Of a stretch of DNA of 64,000 nt, positions 24,436 through 34,582 are shown in pieces. How positions within the stretch are numbered: the stretch's first letter is position 1; every line of letters starts with the position of its first letter. Made by a program: the position numbers and the translations under genes. A model generated the notes under the pieces. That model saw nothing but the letters and a program-made list of their open reading frames with translations. It had not been told where the DNA came from and did not search any database. This DNA comes from Microstegium vimineum (lineage: Eukaryota; Streptophyta; Magnoliopsida; Poales; Poaceae): contig CM039120.1 in the NCBI GenBank assembly GCA_022036555.1, positions 20,538,350-20,602,349 on the forward strand. The letters run 5' to 3'.

Positions 24436-25065
24436 CTAGCGACGTTCTAAAAATTTCATCTTCTTCTTAAGCTCATCTACATCGCGCCTAAGGCCACCTA
24501 CTTTGGTGTTCAGGTTCGTGACCTGCCTAGTGTAGAAGTCTAGAGAGCTTTGTAGATTGATGATCGTGTCATCTCTAGCATGGAAGTCTTTTTGTAAATC
24601 CGCTACGGTCTTGTGGAGTTTGGGAGATGACTCAAAGGAATTGAGGGAGTGCTTCGAGGCTTCCTTTGGCGGCACGAATCTGACTTTGGGTGCCTGGATT
24701 CCCTCTAAGTAGGGAAGTTCTTCCTTGGTGGTGTACTTGATGTGGTTGAGCTCTGCATTTCGATGGGTCTTCACTCCTACGACCCTCTCCTTGGGTCTTG
24801 GTGGGAGAACCTTGGTGCCGGCAGGTACCTCGATGATGGCCTCTTCCTTTGGCCCTTTGATCAAGAGAGGTTGCGGAGGTGCAACGAGGACAGGCTGAGC
24901 GTAGAAAGATTTGCTATAGCGCTGCTGCTTTGGTAGAATGGTGGCTAGCGGGAGCTCATCGTGGACTAAGACTAAGGCCTTAGAATCTGGATCTTCTTTG
25001 GGGAGTTGGTCGGGGATGGATCCGTAGGGGACCATCCTCCTATCGGCGTTGTTGTTGCTGGCCAT
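24436..25065 (-). CDS. Element E 3' ORF (env position), coiled-coil protein of 209 aa
   Basis: An intact frame runs from ATG 25065-25063 to the stop at 24436, downstream of pol on the same strand. I chose this ATG because an in-frame one 7 codons earlier lies in a weaker context and a TATA box sits 73 bp upstream (25138-25146). Residues 1-130 are basic, Pro-rich and low in hydrophobics (ending KVRFVPPKEASKHSL). Residues 150-209 form a heptad coiled coil (TVADLQKDF to KKKMKFLER). I see no signal peptide or transmembrane segment, so it is not an obvious envelope protein. Many Athila elements carry an extra ORF here. Its function is unknown; oligomerisation or an adaptor role is only inference from the coiled coil. 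It is the only intact retroelement ORF longer than 200 codons in the window. Confidence 0.6.
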   Translation of the reverse strand: MASNNNADRRMVPYGSIPDQLPKEDPDSKALVLVHDELPLATILPKQQRYSKSFYAQPVLVAPPQPLLIKGPKEEAIIEVPAGTKVLPPRPKERVVGVKTHRNAELNHIKYTTKEELPYLEGIQAPKVRFVPPKEASKHSLNSFESSPKLHKTVADLQKDFHARDDTIINLQSSLDFYTRQVTNLNTKVGGLRRDVDELKKKMKFLERR

Positions 25066-25137
25066 TGGAGCAAGGAGATCTAGCAAGCGAGGTCTAAAGG
25101 AAAGATTGAATGATGATGATGGCTAACGTCAGGGGTT

Positions 25138-25146
25138 CTTTATATA
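25138..25146 (-). promoter_or_regulatory. TATA box upstream of the E 3' ORF
   Basis: The minus strand reads TATATAAAG, preceded by CCCC, 73 bp before the ATG. This suggests a subgenomic transcript for the 3' ORF, separate from the LTR promoter. Confidence 0.45.
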
Positions 25147-25430
25147 GGGGTGGAAAAAGGCCTCTAGAAGCATCTACAAAGCAAAACTCGCGGAGAAATG
25201 GTTGGATAAGTGTTCTGCAAGGTTTATCAGATAAGAGAGGATAGAAGGTTCGTGAGTGCAAAAGGCGGCGGTGAGAGGTGACAGGGGTGGGGCGGCTGCC
25301 CTACACCCTAGGGCGCCCGCCCTGGCTAAGTGGGCTCAATAGGGCTCCTTCTGCGCACTCGTTTCTAGAAGGTTCTCTATACCGAAAACATATGCATGTC
25401 CCATAAATGTAAAGATAAAGTGATTGGGCC
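25147..25430 (-). other. Spacer between E pol and the 3' ORF
   Basis: The spacer runs from the pol stop (25431) to the 3' ORF promoter. It has a CG-rich block (25270-25330, with gggcgcccgccc) like that in the LTR. No gene. Confidence 0.5.
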
Positions 25431-25954
25431 TTAAAATTCACTTAAAAGGTAGAAATTAATTACGTCTATTTCTTCTAATTCTTCATTAGGCTCTAGAAAT
25501 ATTTTGAGACGTTGACCATTTACCTTGAATAACGTACCTTCGTCATTTTGAAGTGTGATTGCTCCATGGGATGATGAATTGATTACCTTATATGGTCCTT
25601 CCCATTTGCTTTGTAGCTTTCCGTGTCCGAAGAGCTTTACCCTGGAATTAAAAAGTAATACCTTATCTCCGGGTGTGAACTCCTTCTTGATCTTCTTGTC
25701 ATGCCATCGTTTGACTCTTTCTTTGTAGATCTTCGAATTATGATATGCTTTTTCTCTCCACTCCTATAATTCTGATAATTGTATTTGTCGACTCTCTCTA
25801 GCGGCATCAAAGTCCATATTCCATATTTTTATAGCCCAGTGTGCTTTGAACTCTAGTTCAACAAGTAGGTGACAAGTCTTCCCATATACGAGTTGATACG
25901 AAGACATTCCAATTGGAGTTTTGTATGCAATCCGGTATGCCCAGAGTGCATCGG
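25431..25954 (-). pseudogene. Element E integrase C-terminal part
   Basis: It continues the integrase interrupted by solo LTR H with PDALWAYRIAYKTPIGMSSY and LVYGKTCHLLVELE. A single TAG at 25766-25764 follows, then the GPY/F-type segment (FGHGKLQSKWEGPYKV, about 25625-25575), and the frame ends at TAA 25433-25431. It is in frame throughout apart from that stop. This module binds DNA and chromatin during integration. Confidence 0.85.
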
Positions 25955-25959
25955 GTAAC

Positions 25960-27919
25960 TGAAGGACCGAGAACGGCGACCAGAGGGGGGGGTGAATGGG
26001 AGCCAAATAAAATTCAACTCAAAGACTTGGCCCTTGTCCCAAACTCACACCAAAAACTTGACCTCGGAAGAACCGACTCGCACATGACCTAACAAGTAGG
26101 TGGACACCTTAGGAAGACCCCTAAAGGTGCAGCGGAGCGGTCAGAGAAGATGGAGAACGATCAAAGCCACAAACTCGAAACCGATACACCGAGAGCGGTA
26201 CTCTCAACCCCTAAAGAGAAGAAACAAGAGCACACCCAAAAATACTTATTAGAACTGGTCTCAAAAGTACCTAATCAGTTTCCTTACATGAATACGAATC
26301 CAACGCAACAAACAGAACTTGATTCGGAGTCCTGACGAGAGAGAAACGGCCAAAACAGCGACGAAGAAAATCTTGAAAACCTTACTGGAAGGGCGACGGA
26401 CGCTGTAGAGGGCGACGGACGCTGCTCTGTCAGGAGCGTCCGACGCTCAAAAAACAGCCCGAAAACAGCCCCAGCGACGGACGATCGCGACGGACGCTGT
26501 CGTCAGCACTACGTAGCGTCCGGCGCCTCCGACGGACCGTCCGACGCCAAACTCTGGCGCATCCTACGCCCCCGAAATCTGCACAGCGATCCCGAAAATC
26601 GTTTTCTCTCCTCCAAATCTTCCCAAAACTCAACCAAATTAACTCCAACTGCAACCAAACTTTGTAGACATGATCCTTGTACAGTTGGGGAGCTAATCCT
26701 AAGAAATCATCACTCAATTTGGTGAGAATTAAAGGGAAACGAGGATTTGGTGGAAAAGGGGCAAGAACAAAGAACACCGCAAAGAAATCGCCCGATCTAC
26801 GCACTCGTGAGGTTTGAGGGGAATTCCTTCAGTGCAAAGATGCTCCTCACGAATACGAACAACTTGGTTCAAATGGATTTGCAAGAGCTACTCCTTGCAA
26901 AGAGAAATCATCTCGGGAAAAAGAGGGAGCAAAAGCAAAACGCGAAGAACACAAGCAAAACGGGGACACGATCAAGAAGTCGAAGCCACCATGGCTTACG
27001 GAGGTTACGGCCTCCGTTTCCTCGCAACAAACTCAAGTTCTTACAGAGGTTGGTGAAATCAACCTAGGGATCTCATGAACTAGAGAGAGGGTAGAGAGAG
27101 AGAGTTGGGGCAAAATGATTAGGGTTCAAGAGATAGGATGAGGGATACCCCTTCACCCCCTACTTATCGGGCTTTGGCTATTTCCCAAAGAAACCCCTAG
27201 ATACAATGAGTGAACTACCTAGCCTAAGCATTGCAGTCCAAGCTCCGGAAAATATCTCCCGCATTTTGAATGGATGGCCCCGCTTCTTGCCGAGAGTTGC
27301 CGTCGCCTCGACGCAACCTCCAGGATTCCGGCACGTGCCATCCCCGCTTCCTCGGAAGCTCTGCCTAGGTTTTGAGGCCCAAACCCAGGAAACCCACCAC
27401 TGGTAGCTTTGGGATCAACTACCGAACCCCGAGTTTTGAGGCCCAAACTCGGAAACCGTCCTCGGATGGTTTTGAGGCCCAAACCACCAAACCACTTGAC
27501 TCAAGCCACCTTGTCTTCGCCCGGTCGGACTCTGAGTCCCCTGAGCCTCCGCTCGACTCGCGCATCCACCGTCTTGACTTGGTCGACTCGGTCTACCTCC
27601 ATGTCTTCTCGCACTCGTCGGTGCCAAGTACTAGTCACCACAGCTAGTTCGCTGGTGCCCATGGTCCCTCAGTCCGAGCCCCGCTTCCGCCCTTCACCGC
27701 TCTCAGTCCATCAACACGGCAAGCCTCTACTCGACCTTCTCCACACCATTGACCACTGTCGCTAGGCATAGCACCTGCACACCACAAGCCGATAGACAGG
27801 CACACATTTGGTTTCGCAAAGGGTTAGAATCAAGCCACTCAAACTGAACCGCTCAAGTGTTGGGCAATCGCTCATCACAAAACTGAACTACATGGGTACT
27901 TATCCACCATGTGTTCGCA
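25960..27919 (-). repeat. Solo LTR H of a Sirevirus-type Ty1/copia element (1960 bp)
   Basis: On the minus strand it begins TGCGAACACATGG and ends GGTCCTTCA, with the CACCCCCCCCTCTGGTC block typical of Sirevirus LTR ends. It is flanked by the 5-bp duplication gtaac (25955-25959, 27920-27924) within E's integrase. No primer site, gag or pol is present, so unequal recombination between two LTRs probably left it. Interior 26390-26560 repeats a gcgacggacgctg / agcgtccg motif. Its open frames have no domain I recognise. Confidence 0.85.
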
Positions 27920-27924
27920 GTAAC

Positions 27925-30093
27925 TTGTCCTTCCATGTTGTTCCCATTTCATTCACTGTTTTCTGAAGAATATTCTTGATCTGTTTGTTTGAGGTTTCTG
28001 CTTGGCCACTTGTCTGAGGATGATAAGGTGTAGCGACGTTGTGGCGGATCCCATACCTCGCTAGATACTGTTCAAAATGTTTGTCGATGAAATGTGATCC
28101 TCCATCACTTATCACTATTCTGGGGACTCCAAATCTTGGAAATATGGTCTCTTCAAACATCCTCTTTGAGTTCACGTTGTCGGCATGTTTGCAGGGTAAT
28201 GCCTCCACCCACTTGGAGACGTAGTCAACCGCCACCAAGATATACTCACAATTCTTTGATGGGGGGAATGGTCACATATAGTCGATTCCCCAAACATCAA
28301 AGAGCTCTATCTGCAAATTGTTGGCGAGTGGCATGGCATCCCTTGAGTTTATGTTGCCGTGTCTTTGACATGGCCCGCATCTTCCGATAAATTCTCTAGT
28401 GTCTTCGTACATTGCTAGCCAATAGAATCCACACTGCCAAATTTTTGCATGTGTGCGGAATGCTCCATAATGACCTCCATATGGTGATGAGTGGCATCTT
28501 TCAATGATCTTCATTCCTTCTTCAATAGTCACACATCTCCTGAGTAAGCCATCAAAGCATACTCAGAAGAGGTATGGCTCATCCCATATGTGTGAACGAC
28601 TCTCTTGAATAAGCTTTCTTTTGTTTCCTCCTGGTGGTAGGTATCCTGAAACCATAAAATTAACAATATCTACATACCAGAGGTCGGATCTGCTGATTCC
28701 ATAGAGCATGTCGTCCCGGAGTTAATCATCAATGGGTAGTTCTTGCGGATTCTCAAAATACATTCTAGACAAGTGATCTGCAACAGGATTATCTACTCCC
28801 CTTTTATCTTTAATTTCTAAGTCAAACTCTTGGAGCAGTAGAATCCATCTTATTAAACGAGGTTTAGCATATTTTTTAGTGAGCAGATATTTTAATGCAG
28901 CATGATCAGAATAAACAATTACTTTGGCTCCTAGTAAATAAGATATAAATTTGTCTATAGCGAAAACAACAGCTAGGAGCTCTTTTCAGTGGTTTCATAA
29001 TTAAGTTGAGATCCTATCAAAGTTTTACTAGAATAAGCTATTGCATGATGCTTCTTATCCTTAGTTTGTCTCAAAACTGCCCCCACAGCATAATCACTAG
29101 CATCACACATGATTTCAAAAGGTAAAGACCAATCAGGGGGTTGAATGATTGGTGTAGAGATGAGTGCTATTTTCAACAATTCAAAAGCTTTTAAACAAGC
29201 ATCATCAAATACGAAAGGAGCATCCTTGGCTAGCGAAAGAGTTAGTGGTCTAGCAATGAATGAGAAATCTTTTATGAATCTTCGATAAAAACCAGCATGA
29301 CCAAGAAAGCTTCTTATTCCTTTCACATTTATAGGCGGAGGTAACTGTTTAATTACATCAATTTTAGCTTTGTTTACCTCAATGCCTCTTTCAGATATTA
29401 GGTGTCCTAGCACGATTCCCTCTTTGACCATAAAATGACATTTCTCCCAATTAAAGACTAAATGTTTTTCTTCACATGTTTGCAAAACTCTGTCTAAATT
29501 TTCAAGACAACTATCGAAAGTTTTTCCATAAACAGAGAAATCATCCATGAAAACATCCATAATATCTTCAATCATATCAGAAAATATAGACATCATGCAT
29601 CTTTGAAAAGGAGCTGGAGCATTACATAGCCCAAAAGACATTCTACGATAAACATAAGTTCCATAGGGGCATGTAAAGGTGGTTTTGCTTTGGTCATCAG
29701 GATGGATCGGGATTTGGTGATACCCTGAATATCCATCTAAGAAATAGAAGAAAGAGTGGTTGGCTAACCACTCTAACATCTCATCTATAAAAGGTAAAGG
29801 AAAGTGATCCTTTTTCGTAGCTTTGTTTAGCTTCCTGTAATCTATACACATCCGCCATCCTGTGATGGTGCGTTGTGGAATCAACTCATTCTTCTCATTT
29901 GTGACAACAGTCATGCCTCCCTTCTTAGGCACAACTTGCACTGGACTTACCCACTCACTATGCGGCACGGGATATACAATCCCTGCATGCAACAACTTTA
30001 AAACTTCCTTTTTAACTACCTCTCTCATCGCGTTGTTCAGTCTTCGTTGGGGCTCTCGAGAAGATGAAACAGAAGGATCTGTTGGAATGCGAT
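27925..30093 (-). pseudogene. Element E RT - RNase H - integrase core
   Basis: It is cut on its N-terminal side by element G. RT motifs: WVSPVQVVPKKGG, MCIDYRKLNKAT, FYFLDGYSGYHQI, MSFGLCNAPAPFQ and the active site DVFMDDFSVYG (about 29555-29520), i.e. the Athila-type MDD. RNase H starts near 29100 (MCDASDYAVGAVL); one base lost at about 28985 shifts the frame. Integrase has the H-H-C-C segment (CHSSPYGGHY to CGPCQRHG, about 28495-28370) and the acidic triad in VAVDYVSKW, VISDGGSHF and QTSGQAE. In-frame stops lie near 28722, 28560 and 28270. It ends at WKDKL, cut by solo LTR H. Confidence 0.9.
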
Positions 30094-30098
30094 GAGTG

Positions 30099-30889
30099 TG
30101 TTGACACAAAAAGCATCGGATCTACGAACACCTCAGGCTTATACCCGAACTCGATATCCAAAGGTGTGCCAATTGATTTGACCAGTTAATCAACAAGGAT
30201 GATAACTAGAATAACGATGAACGAGATGACAGCGATACGCCCGGACGTCAAGGCTCAGATTGCTCAAAAAGTGGAACTCGCGAGGTAGACGGAGATCTTG
30301 TAGATGCAGCCCGTCGAGATCGTAAGAACTCGTAGATAAACTATAACTAATGCGAAAAAAGGAGATGCTGAAAAGTCAGGCGAAAATAATAGATTTGTTT
30401 GATTGTATTGAATATCTCTCATACGGGCCCTAGGTACATATTTATACTCCGGTAGGAGGAGTTGTACACAGACACGACTCATACCTAAACAAAACTCCTA
30501 CTTTAAAGGAAATAAATGACTCGTGCAAGAGTCGGACTCAAACTGATATAATAATACTAGTATAAAATCACTAGTTTCCTTATCTATTCTCTTGGCAGAT
30601 TTCTTTCCATCCGCAACCTTCTTCCATTACCATTGGTATCTTTCCACTTACGTCAGCTATATCCCGCATCCATCGGCAATATTCCCGATCAGCAACGTTC
30701 TCCTGTTTCCATCGGCAACACCTTTCAATCGGCAAATACCCTTCTCTTTATCATTGACATTTCTTCAATCTCCTGCTTCTATCGGCAATCTGATTGGTGA
30801 TATTCTACTACCGATAAGGAGAAGCAACCGTCCTTCTACCGATCAGTGCATCCGGTTCATATTGACACATACAAAAAACGGTGTCAACA
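30099..30889 (-). repeat. 3' LTR of element G (791 bp)
   Basis: TG...CA ends (plus strand tgttgacac to gtgtcaaca). It matches 39263-40073 with a 20-bp deletion near 30591 (the partner's extra bases are at 39757-39776). TATA-like TATAAATA (minus) is at 30439-30446. Several catcggcaa repeats lie in its right third. Confidence 0.9.
30439..30446 (-). promoter_or_regulatory. TATA box in 3' LTR of G
   Basis: TATAAATA on the minus strand; the same box is at 39603-39610 in the 5' LTR. Confidence 0.5.
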
Positions 30890-31266
30890 CATGCCCCCCA
30901 ATTTCGGAGTATAAAATATCTTATGCACCGAAATTTGCTCTATTGTAATCTTTCCCTCCAAAACGCCTGTGCCATCATCTCGATTACCGTGCGCAAAAAC
31001 TACAAATTACCAACAACCCCCGTAACTGTAGCACGAACTCTTCGATCAACGCGCAAATTTACTGTGATATCCTTCCTTATCTCTGCTTAGTAAAAAGAAA
31101 ACTCAAAAATGCCCTTTAACCTAGGCCTACAAAAATCGCCATCTGCCTTCTCTTTTACCCTGAGTTCACACTTTTACCTTCATCTCAACATCATCCAAAG
31201 AGTACTATTCCAGCGGCGGTTCTTCTTTCATCAGGAAGCACGATCCTTGCAAGAACTCTTGCTTCA
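30890..31266. other. Polypurine tract and 3' untranslated region of G / leader of its antisense gene
   Basis: The tract TTGGGGGGCATG (minus, 30890-30901) adjoins the LTR. The rest has no gene of its own and should contain the promoter of the plus-strand gene that starts at 31267. I see no clear TATA box. Confidence 0.5.
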
Positions 31267-34200
31267 ATGGCGATCAACTTCACTGCTCCTGCGGTAATCT
31301 TCTCTTCCTTCCCTGTTGTACACACTCCAATTTCATCCTTTTGCATTGCTTCTCAGTCCCTTCTCCCCTTTTCTGCTTTGTTTCCTGGATCTAGGAGATG
31401 CGCAACAAAATAGTGATCCCTACCGATCAAGAACATCTTTGCTACCTAGGTCCAATGGGGAATACCAATCCGACCAATCTGATCAATGCAGAAACCAACC
31501 GCATCCCTTTCAGATCTGAGCATTTTGATTTAGGGTTGTGGACCGATACCTTCCGTTCTTGGCCCAAATCCACTAAGGGGTGCAAGAATTGGTACCTCAG
31601 GATAGCAAGGTCACAAAGAGTCTACTGGTCAGAGTGCAACATCGAGCAATGCATTAGGCTGTCCATTGCCGATATGGCCAAGAATGAGAACATGATGATT
31701 GCCGCCTCCTACATCTGGTCCGATACAATGAATGCATTCCTTTTCAGACACGGACCAGCCACCCCCACGCTTGCCGATGTGCACATGCTCACTGGCCTTG
31801 ATGTTTCTTTTGCCGATCCTATCACTCTATTCCATAGGAAATCTGAGCGTCGGGTAACTACCCGCAACATCGGTGGTTGGACTGGGTATATCCAAGAGTA
31901 CCAGAAGAGTGGATCGGTAGCCCCAAGGAACCATGCCACCTTCCTCAACATGTGGTCTGAGAAATTTGTCTTCTATGGCAGAACAGTCGGCCCAACCAAC
32001 ATGTATCTCCCCGCAGCAGAGCTCTTAACTGATGGAGGATTTTCCCTTGGCTGATACCTCCTTGGCTCAGTCTACCGCCTTCTACATCAAGTATCAGAGA
32101 AATTGCATCGGCAACCTCGAAGGTCCCTGGTGGTTCATCAACATGTGGCTAAACACCCATATGCACAAATGTTTGTAGTTTGATCTGTTCAGCCAACAGT
32201 TTCCAAGGGACATATCTGAAGATTATGTCTACGATGATGATGAATCGGCAACCCGTGCCCCACTCAACTTTAGGGAAGCCATGATAGTGCTGCTGGGAAC
32301 CGATGCCAATATCGACCAATTCAACATGTTTTTCCAGAGGCTCTACTGCGGAATCCCTCCTGCAGAACGAGCCTGGTGGCCTTACATTGATGAAGACAAC
32401 CAATTCCCACTCTCCTTCAACCTCACCGATGGGAATATACCACAAAATGAAGCAATGAGGAAGGCCACCCTCATTCCCCGAGCTATCCCGATGAACGTCG
32501 TCGGGACTGGAAAGAACTCCAACCCATCTTATGAGTTCTACTATCCATCGGTAGCTGCGAGACAGCTAGCATTCGGTCAACTACCGATCAAGCTAAGCTA
32601 TGTCAACGTGATCAAACCAAGAGAAATCATCTCCAGCGCCATGGATTGGAACAAAATTGTCACCCTTGCCCCTCATGCCGATGTATCCAACATCAACTTA
32701 TCTTCTTGGGCACCGACATCTTTCATCACCGAATCCTTCATGTCGTGGTGGCAAGAATGGAAAGAGCAATTATTTGTTCCATCATCCCACTACCATCGGC
32801 ATCTGATTGATGCTGACCATATCATACACGATGACGCGGTAAGCTTACTTCTGATACTTCTCTTTGTTTAACTTTTCAAATGCATCGGTAACTAACCCTC
32901 CGTCAATAGGTCGATGATCTGGTTCCCCAGTAGAGCAAGAGTGGCAAATACTTCAACCTGCGATCGATGAACCCCATATCATCAATCGGCAGCAAGGCCC
33001 CTTCGCTGTCTACGCTCATGCATCAGAAGGCAATCCCTAAAGTTACCATCCGGTCTAGACCACTGCCGACCGATGATGTTGTTGTCGCCACCTCTCTGCT
33101 GGTGCCATGGTACAAGCCTTCAAGGTAACAAATCTTCATTTATTCCTGTTGATCATACTACGTCAACCGACAACTTTACTCAATTCGTACCAAACTTCAC
33201 TTTGCAGCGAACAAGTTCATCGCTAGCCATTCTAAGCATACAATCCTCCATAGCTCAACCTGCCGATAGCCCCAAATCGCAATAGCCAAAGCGCCGAGGT
33301 TCATCAAGTGCCGCTCCAAAACCAAAGCGTCCAAAGCCATCGGCTCCAACTGCACCTTCTCAAGCTCCTACCGATGTGCCAACAACGGAGCCAGCATCGG
33401 CGCCTATCCCTGAGCCACCATAGATCGAGAATCCTGACCAAGGGACAGCGCCATCACCGCAAGAGGTGTCTATAACAACAGAAATGGTATCGGCATCGGT
33501 ACCAACATCAGCACCAGATGAAATCCCTGACAAAGGGGCAGTAGCACCCCCTCAGAAGTCAGTGGAAGCGGCACCAACACCAGCACCAGCTTCAGCGCCA
33601 GCCGTCCCTCCTACTGAGGCAAGCTCATTGGCAACCATTGCCGATCCTCAAGATACGGTTGCATCGGTTACTCAGTCAAGCCAAAGGCGAGAAATTGCTT
33701 TAATGCAGGTAAACCGATTACTTCTACTACAAATTTGTGAGACACAAGCTCCTTCCTGGCATATTTTAATTCTTTATCTATTCAGGCCCAAGACTCCCAA
33801 TAGCATGTTCTCCTTTGCTGTCAACGTTCCAAAAGATACCGATGAAGAGGCAGATTCTACCCAATCTTCAACTGCCGTATCGGCAGAACTGAAATCCAAG
33901 CTTGAAGCCCTGCTGCTCCTACTGCAACAAAGTACATCCCAACTGGTCCAAGATTTTAGTGCAGTAAGGGCGGCTTTCAAGGAAATCCAAGATCAACTGC
34001 CTGCCGATATCGAAGAACCACTCTTCCAGGCGGCTTTCCTTGAGAGTCGGCAACTCCAATACAAAAAGGCTTTAGGTCGCATTGCTGACAGAGTTGTTCA
34101 AACGAAACTTGAAGAAGAAATATCCAAGTTCAAGTAGACTGCAGACGAAAAGCACAAGGACATTGGTCGCCTAGAAGCCTCTGGTACTGAACTTGATCAG

Positions 34201-34473
34201 GAGATCAACCGTCTGTCGACACGAAAAGAAGAGCTGTTGGCCGAGCTGAAGAGAGTGGATGAAGCCTTAGATTCGGCCACCCAGAAGAAGACCTAGCTCC
34301 CTATCATAGCCAAAACTTTGCAATAGGAGAGGGACGCCAACTCTCACGAAGCTCTTCTGCTGAGGAGAAAGGTCATAACAGTTGATGGCACTGCCGACGA
34401 CGACACCAGGGAAATGGAAGAAGCCGACCAAGTTTGCCTTCGTGCGATTTTATGTATTCAAACCCTGTTGTAA
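31267..34473 (+). pseudogene. Antisense spliced gene of element G, plant mobile domain (PMD) family
   Basis: The first exon (31267-31293) starts at ATG; the intron to 31394 is GT-AG. Exon 2 carries a PMD-like region: WYLRIARSQRVYW, MNAFLFRHGPATPTLADVHM, LTGLDV, then a second part (32200-32840) with GPWWFINMWL and LFVPSSHYHR. Further GT-AG introns lie at about 32840-32910, 33127-33207 and 33709-33785. Then come a Pro/Ala-rich low-complexity stretch (33300-33660) and a long coiled coil (33840-34300). A TGA at 32052-32054 (a likely CGA to TGA change), a frameshift near 32105 and several TAGs kill it. PMD is also found in host gene-silencing proteins of the MAIL/MAIN type. Its role in the element is unknown. 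The gene lies head-on to pol. Confidence 0.75.
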
Positions 34474-34582
34474 CTTGTTACTCCTGATCTTGACAAGTGA
34501 TCCGTCTGTAATATAACATTTAACGTCTTCCTACCGATGTTCCTTGTATGATAACTTTGTCATCGGTATATACGTATTGCTT
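34474..34582. other. Short spacer between convergent aORF and integrase of G
   Basis: About 110 bp separate the stop codons of the two convergent genes. It is AT-rich and probably contains both polyadenylation regions. Confidence 0.4.
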
